Under the pieces are notes generated by a model. It was not told the origin of the DNA. It searched no databases and saw nothing but the letters and a program-made list of their open reading frames with translations. Of a stretch of DNA of 7,024 nt, positions 5,080-7,024 are shown piece by piece. Each line of letters begins with the position of its first letter. Positions within the stretch are counted from its first letter, which is position 1. The stretch comes from CAYLKS01 sp964384205 [NCBI: uncultured bacterium]. Lineage in GTDB: Bacteria > JAGOEH01. The stretch spans positions 1-7,024 of the forward strand of contig CAYLKS010000101.1 in NCBI GenBank assembly GCA_964384205.1, given 5' to 3'. Position numbers and translations under genes: made by a program.

Positions 5080-6828
5080 TTTAATTTTAATTACATAAGC
5101 AAGATTATTTAAAAGATTTTTACACTTAATAGTGGATAAATCTATTTCTAATTTATCATTAACAAATTCACTTCGTAACTCTGAATTATCCGCTAAAAAT
5201 ATAATTTTACAATCATTACTATAAGGCTTAGAAATATTTAATGTTAATTTATTATTTTCAGGAAAATCATAAAAAATGATATATAAATCTTTATCTTTCT
5301 TAGTATAATTAATGTAAAAATCTTCAGAAGAATAAACTGCTTTCAAACCATGTATTTTTGAACTTTTATCTGTATACAATAAATTTTTACCAACAGGTTG
5401 AAAATTCTTATTATCCTGACTTATTAAGAAACTAAAAGAAGCTTCGACCTGCTTTTCATAATATTCTATTTCAATTGGATAAAAAATATCTTTTTTCAAT
5501 TTTATATTATTTTTACTATTTTTATTTTTAGAATCTATAACTAATTTATTTGCAATAATAACTTTTGCACTATCATCTGCTAAACATTTAAAATAATATT
5601 TACCATGCTGTTTTACTTTTATAAAACCAGACCATTTTGCATGGAAAAAATCCTCAGTAATAGGCTTACCAGGAGTATTTCTTCCCCAATGAAAATCTAA
5701 AAGAGTATCAATTCGTTGTAGATAAAAAACTTTCTTCTCTCCTGTTTTATAAAATTTCTCTGTACCATAAATTGCCTCGCCATACTTCTTCAACCAATTT
5801 CCGACCTGATATAATCTTTCTTGTTGAATCAAAGGGATTTGTCCATCTGCTTTTGGACCAACATTTAAAATTAACCCCCCGCCATTTGCAACAGCTTTAC
5901 TCAAAATTTCAATTATTTCTTTAGCAGTAAGATAATCTGTCAATTTTTCATTCCTATTCAATCCAAAAGATCTCCCTATTGATCTTATCTCTGCCCATGG
6001 TCTATCCGAATTTTCAATACCAGAACTATATTCCGGAGTTCTAAAACCAATATTACTTCCAGCACCCCACCTATCATTAACAATTGCACTATCTCCAACA
6101 GTATTATAATAAAAAGAAATCATCTCCTGAGCATGCCAATCAGAGGCTTTATGAAACCATTCCCCGTCAGTAAATAACAAAGTTGGTTTGTATAAAGTTA
6201 TCAACTCCTTAAGTTGCGGAATCATATGCTTATCCACATATTCCTTCACCTTATCATTTGGATCAGTATACCATCTAAATAATTTATTATTCCACTCTGG
6301 AAGAGAATAATAAAGCCCCATAATCAGTCCATTGTCCCTGACTGCTTTTGTCAATTCTCCTACAATATCCCTTTTAGGCCCAACATCAACACTGTTCCAT
6401 CCTGAAGCATATTTGCTCGGCCATAAACAATAGCCATCATGATGTTTAGAAACCAATACAACATATTTAGCCCCTGCTTCTTTAAAAAGCTTTGCCCATT
6501 CATCAGGATTCCACAATTCCGCTTTAAACAACTTTGCAAAATCTCTATAAGTAAAATTTTCTCCATATACTCTTTTCATAAAATTTATTTTTAAAGTATC
6601 TCCTGCCTGTAAACCTCTAAGAAACCATTCAGCATAAGCATTTCTATAAGTATAAGCTGGGACAGAATATACACCCCAATGTATAAAAATCCCAAATTTT
6701 GCATCTGTAAACCATTGCGGATATGGCCTTTGTCTTAATTTATCCCAATCCCATACTTTATTTAAATCTGCAGATACAATTATAAAATTATATGCTAAAA
6801 AAAGAAATAATAAAATAAATTTTTTCAT
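5068..6828 (-). CDS. Secreted GH29 alpha-L-fucosidase with inserted PA14-like domain
   Basis: This 586-residue enzyme probably removes alpha-linked L-fucose from glycans outside the cytoplasm. Residues 1-20 are a signal peptide (Lys-Lys, hydrophobic core, cut after VSA). The GH29 catalytic barrel spans about 30-350: FGIFIHWGVYSVP at 45-57, SKHHDGYCLWPSK at 127-139, NSVDVGPKRDIVGEL at 145-159, and LLFTDGEW at 217-224 with Asp221 the expected nucleophile. The acid/base is uncertain; Glu267, Glu272 or Glu280 are candidates. GGGLILNVGPKADG at 316-329 closes the barrel. Residues about 370-487 resemble PA14, a carbohydrate-binding fold: DFHWG at 378-382, AKWSGFIKV at 397-405, GKYYFKCLADDSAKV at 409-423. 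A beta-rich fucosidase C-terminal domain follows (about 490-586, VYSSEDFYINYT at 498-509), so PA14 sits between the two usual domains. A promoter and AGGAG support the ATG at 6828. Confidence 0.93.
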   Translation of the reverse strand: MKKFILLFLFLAYNFIIVSADLNKVWDWDKLRQRPYPQWFTDAKFGIFIHWGVYSVPAYTYRNAYAEWFLRGLQAGDTLKINFMKRVYGENFTYRDFAKLFKAELWNPDEWAKLFKEAGAKYVVLVSKHHDGYCLWPSKYASGWNSVDVGPKRDIVGELTKAVRDNGLIMGLYYSLPEWNNKLFRWYTDPNDKVKEYVDKHMIPQLKELITLYKPTLLFTDGEWFHKASDWHAQEMISFYYNTVGDSAIVNDRWGAGSNIGFRTPEYSSGIENSDRPWAEIRSIGRSFGLNRNEKLTDYLTAKEIIEILSKAVANGGGLILNVGPKADGQIPLIQQERLYQVGNWLKKYGEAIYGTEKFYKTGEKKVFYLQRIDTLLDFHWGRNTPGKPITEDFFHAKWSGFIKVKQHGKYYFKCLADDSAKVIIANKLVIDSKNKNSKNNIKLKKDIFYPIEIEYYEKQVEASFSFLISQDNKNFQPVGKNLLYTDKSSKIHGLKAVYSSEDFYINYTKKDKDLYIIFYDFPENNKLTLNISKPYSNDCKIIFLADNSELRSEFVNDKLEIDLSTIKCKNLLNNLAYVIKIKNYF

Positions 6829-6837
6829 ATAATATAG

Positions 6838-6842
6838 CTCCT
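6838..6842 (-). promoter_or_regulatory. Ribosome binding site (AGGAG) of the fucosidase gene
   Basis: AGGAG on the minus strand lies 9 nt before the ATG at 6828. It fixes the start, which also gives a well-formed signal peptide. Confidence 0.75.
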
Positions 6843-6857
6843 TTTTTTGTTTTTTAT

Positions 6858-6886
6858 ATTTTAATATATATAATTCTATTTGTCAA
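6858..6886 (-). promoter_or_regulatory. Sigma70-type promoter of the fucosidase gene
   Basis: On the minus strand a perfect TTGACA (6886-6881) is followed after 17 nt by TAAAAT (6863-6858, 5 of 6 to TATAAT). Transcription would start near 6851, leaving a leader of about 23 nt that contains the AGGAG site. It lies between the fucosidase and the preceding gene, so the fucosidase can be transcribed independently. Confidence 0.7.
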
Positions 6887-6927
6887 AGAAAAAAATATAA
6901 AACAAAATAAAAAATATTAATAATTGA

Positions 6928-7024
6928 CTATAAAATATAAATATCATCATCTATAGTAATTGTTCCTTTCAATCCTTTTTCTTTTAATTCTTTAATAAAT
7001 TCATTAATTTTATCCTCTAAAAAT
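6928..7024 (-). CDS. C-terminal end of an unidentified gene, cut by the window edge
   Basis: On the minus strand a frame is open from the right edge to a TAG at 6930-6928, giving 31 residues ending in DDDIYIL. The visible part is a Lys/Glu-rich amphipathic helix (EDKINEFIKELKEK) followed by GLKGTITIDDDIYIL, which looks like a beta-strand end. Composition and alternating pattern look like real coding sequence rather than chance. No start codon is in the window and I do not recognise the family. It lies 99 nt upstream of the fucosidase, in the same direction, with a separate promoter between. Confidence 0.55.
   Translation of the reverse strand, partial: FLEDKINEFIKELKEKGLKGTITIDDDIYIL

Noticed and set aside
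6360-6566. 68-residue open frame on the minus strand
   Set aside because: It lies wholly inside the fucosidase catalytic domain in another frame of the same strand, with no ribosome binding site or recognisable protein; it is a shadow frame.
1-7024. CRISPR array, tRNA/rRNA genes, insertion sequences or direct-repeat arrays
   Set aside because: Reading through both strands showed no regularly spaced repeats, no transposase-like protein and no conserved RNA gene sequence; the A/T runs are simple composition.

Overview
The window is a very AT-rich bacterial segment. It reads with the standard bacterial code, has TTGACA/TATAAT-type promoters, and shows clear Shine-Dalgarno sites in front of some genes. 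Coding density is high and gaps are short. Nothing in it fixes the taxonomy. The gene mix (secreted GH29 fucosidase, cobalamin-type radical SAM enzyme, YitT-type membrane protein, stand-alone Smr protein, ResB/CcsA relatives) suits an anaerobic, low-GC, polysaccharide-using bacterium. The sigma70-like promoters argue against a typical Bacteroidota promoter system. That is inference, not identification.

Layout. The left part reads rightward: an 82-residue basic protein of unknown function (150-398) behind a strong promoter, a small Smr-domain protein (434-724, TTG start), and a YitT/DUF2179 membrane protein (812-1669) with its own promoter and an operator-like inverted repeat. The rest reads leftward. 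From the right edge it holds the 3' end of an unidentified gene (6928 to beyond 7024), a secreted alpha-L-fucosidase with an inserted PA14-like domain (5068-6828), and then a tightly packed three-gene unit: a ResB-like membrane protein (4115-5014), a CcsA-like membrane protein (3433-4122) and a B12-binding-type radical SAM protein (1640-3436). The last gene converges on yitT, and the two coding regions overlap tail to tail by 30 bp.

The most interesting part is the three-gene unit. Its two membrane proteins keep the architecture and signature traces of the cytochrome c synthase pair of System II (ResB/Ccs1 plus CcsA). The ResB relative, however, has no histidine at all. In the CcsA relative the two positions that align by eye with the family's external haem-ligand histidines are Tyr115 and Phe199, and the WWD core has drifted to YWSWNNQEIW. 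The genes overlap by 8 and 4 bases and are coupled to a cobalamin-type radical SAM enzyme. No CXXCH protein is encoded in the window. This suggests a repurposed CcsA/ResB-like module working with the radical SAM protein rather than ordinary cytochrome c maturation. Its actual function is unknown.

The fucosidase probably acts outside the cytoplasm on fucosylated glycans. It is only 53 nt from the preferred start of the three-gene unit, but an internal promoter probably lets that unit be expressed separately. I see no tRNA, rRNA, CRISPR array, insertion sequence or convincing GC-rich intrinsic terminator.
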